From Mesaphorura yosii (Eukaryota > Arthropoda > Collembola > Poduromorpha > Tullbergiidae): a stretch of DNA of 64,000 nucleotides. The stretch covers positions 186,001-250,000 of the forward strand of contig WIXG01000066.1 in assembly GCA_009869945.1 (NCBI GenBank). The letters run 5' to 3'. The notes beneath the pieces are model-generated. The model had not been told where the DNA came from. It did no database searches and saw nothing but the letters and a program-made list of their open reading frames with translations. The first letter of the stretch is position 1; every line of letters begins with the position of its first letter. This document shows, piece by piece, positions 63,301 through 64,000 of this stretch. The translations under genes and the position numbers were made by a program.

Positions 63301-64000
63301 TGGTTCTGGACGCCCGGGTTCGGGCGAGACGTGCTTTGAGCAGATTTCACCACCGAGCACGCCCGATCCGAATGCTAATGCAGATGATGAAGGCGATGGT
63401 GATGCTCCAAGCACATCAAAGTCGCTGAGATTGGATACGCAGTATGGCGGCGCAGATTACCGAGCGTCTCCAGTTGACATGAGCGTCGGTTCGCGGTCTT
63501 CGATTCTGGGTCCACGACCACCACCACCGCCGTGGTATTCCCCACCCTCTTACAAGTCCCAGGATGAGTCTCGGAGGTCACGGCATTCATCTGACGACGA
63601 CTCAATTATTGAAAAGGCTGAAACTGGCACTTCTGGAGGGTCAGGCAGGCCTTCCTCCTTGAATTCGCCACCGTACGCGGCTGTGATTACAAACCCTAGT
63701 CGAGCTTCTCATTTCTCACAACGGCACAGTCTGAGCCATATTTATGTGGATGCGGGCGTGGGTATTGCAGCAGGCGCTGGGCGGCTGGGTGTCTCAGGTA
63801 CAGAAACGAACAGGCGCTTAGACTGACAGTCGACGGTGTTTAATTTCTTGCCATTTCACTTACAGGTGATGAATCATTCATGCGAAGATCGCTCTCGTTA
63901 TCGCCACCAGAGAATCAAAGCTATCAGTTGCATCTCCCTGAGCGACGAGACCTCAGAGACGAATACAATGGTCCGTATTCTCGAGCTATTGATGTCATGA
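54365..64000 (+). CDS. BTB/POZ domain protein, tramtrack-type, 3' end outside window
   Basis: Exons seen: 54365-55315, 57057-57380, 62728-62851, 63036-63797, 63866-64000 (continues past the edge); about 765 residues so far, phases consistent. Residues 1-255 are Ser/Thr/Gln/His-rich and disordered. The BTB domain spans the first splice: SLKWKDYEAEVLDTLGSLY, WADVTLSCEGHTIKAHKAIL and CSPFFRKMF in exon 1, then SPCKHPHVIV, FERVIHFIYNGHV and FLDAAESLKI in exon 2. This is the arthropod tramtrack/bric-a-brac type used for dimerisation and corepressor binding. Downstream parts are rich in Ser, Arg, Asp and Pro, with a PPPPPW motif. No DNA-binding domain is visible yet, so the specific factor cannot be named. 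The start could be a later ATG. Confidence 0.85.
55316..57056 (+). other. BTB gene intron 1, 1.7 kb
   Basis: Interrupts the BTB domain between the MFQ and ESPCKHP residues, phase 0. No gene or RNA seen inside. Confidence 0.7.
58707..59273 (+). other. Long unexplained ORF inside BTB intron 2
   Basis: 188 codons from ATG to stop in otherwise AT-rich intron sequence, with a hydrophobic stretch (LLTVFNVYVIILLSLHL) that could span a membrane. No family resemblance and no obvious promoter or poly(A) signal. Chance is the likeliest explanation. Confidence 0.12.
62428..62461. repeat. Inverted repeat, 11-bp arms
   Basis: ATCCAAATCCA and TGGATTTGGAT flank a 12-nt TTTGATTTGATT spacer. Too short for a mobile-element terminus judged alone. 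Confidence 0.7.

Overview
This is a stretch of animal nuclear DNA. The genes are split by many short GT-AG introns (commonly 70-120 bp, a few above 1 kb). They have AATAAA poly(A) signals and are animal families. The intraflagellar transport gene, the tramtrack-type BTB domain and the clustered C2H2 zinc-finger genes fit an arthropod, but the exact species cannot be told from the sequence. I rebuilt exons by eye from splice sites, reading-frame phase and remembered family motifs; no alignment or transcript data were available. I saw no rRNA, convincing tRNA, CRISPR array or recognisable transposon.

Layout, left to right. 1-11.2 kb holds housekeeping genes: RUSF1 (minus), IFT54/TRAF3IP1 (plus, divergent from RUSF1) and NOM1 (minus, tail-to-tail with IFT54). 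12.0-13.2 kb is a linker histone H1 that carries introns (minus). 13.4-14.1 kb may hold a small unrecognised plus-strand gene. 14.5-29.5 kb holds three C2H2 zinc-finger genes, two on the minus strand and one divergent on the plus strand, with an RPP38-like RNase P/MRP subunit gene lying between the first two. 31.3-36.3 kb is the deubiquitinase USP3 (minus). 40.3-43.8 kb is translation factor eIF3b (minus), head-to-head with the DNA repair gene MGMT (44.3-45.1 kb, plus). 45.1-54.3 kb has no gene I can support and is probably the upstream region of a large BTB-domain regulator. That gene starts at 54,365 (plus), has introns of 1.7 and 5.3 kb, and runs off the right edge.

The genes do not form one pathway. 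Several act on chromatin or transcription (H1, USP3, three zinc-finger proteins, BTB protein). Others serve RNA processing and translation (NOM1, RPP38, eIF3b), cilia (IFT54) or DNA repair (MGMT).

I found nothing I can defend as a wholly new biological system. The best leads are: the two neighbouring zinc-finger genes built from repeated three-finger modules with a matching intron; an upstream ORF whose stop overlaps the BTB start codon (ATGA); the intron-bearing histone H1 with an AT palindrome in its 3'UTR; and a possible undescribed gene divergent from H1.
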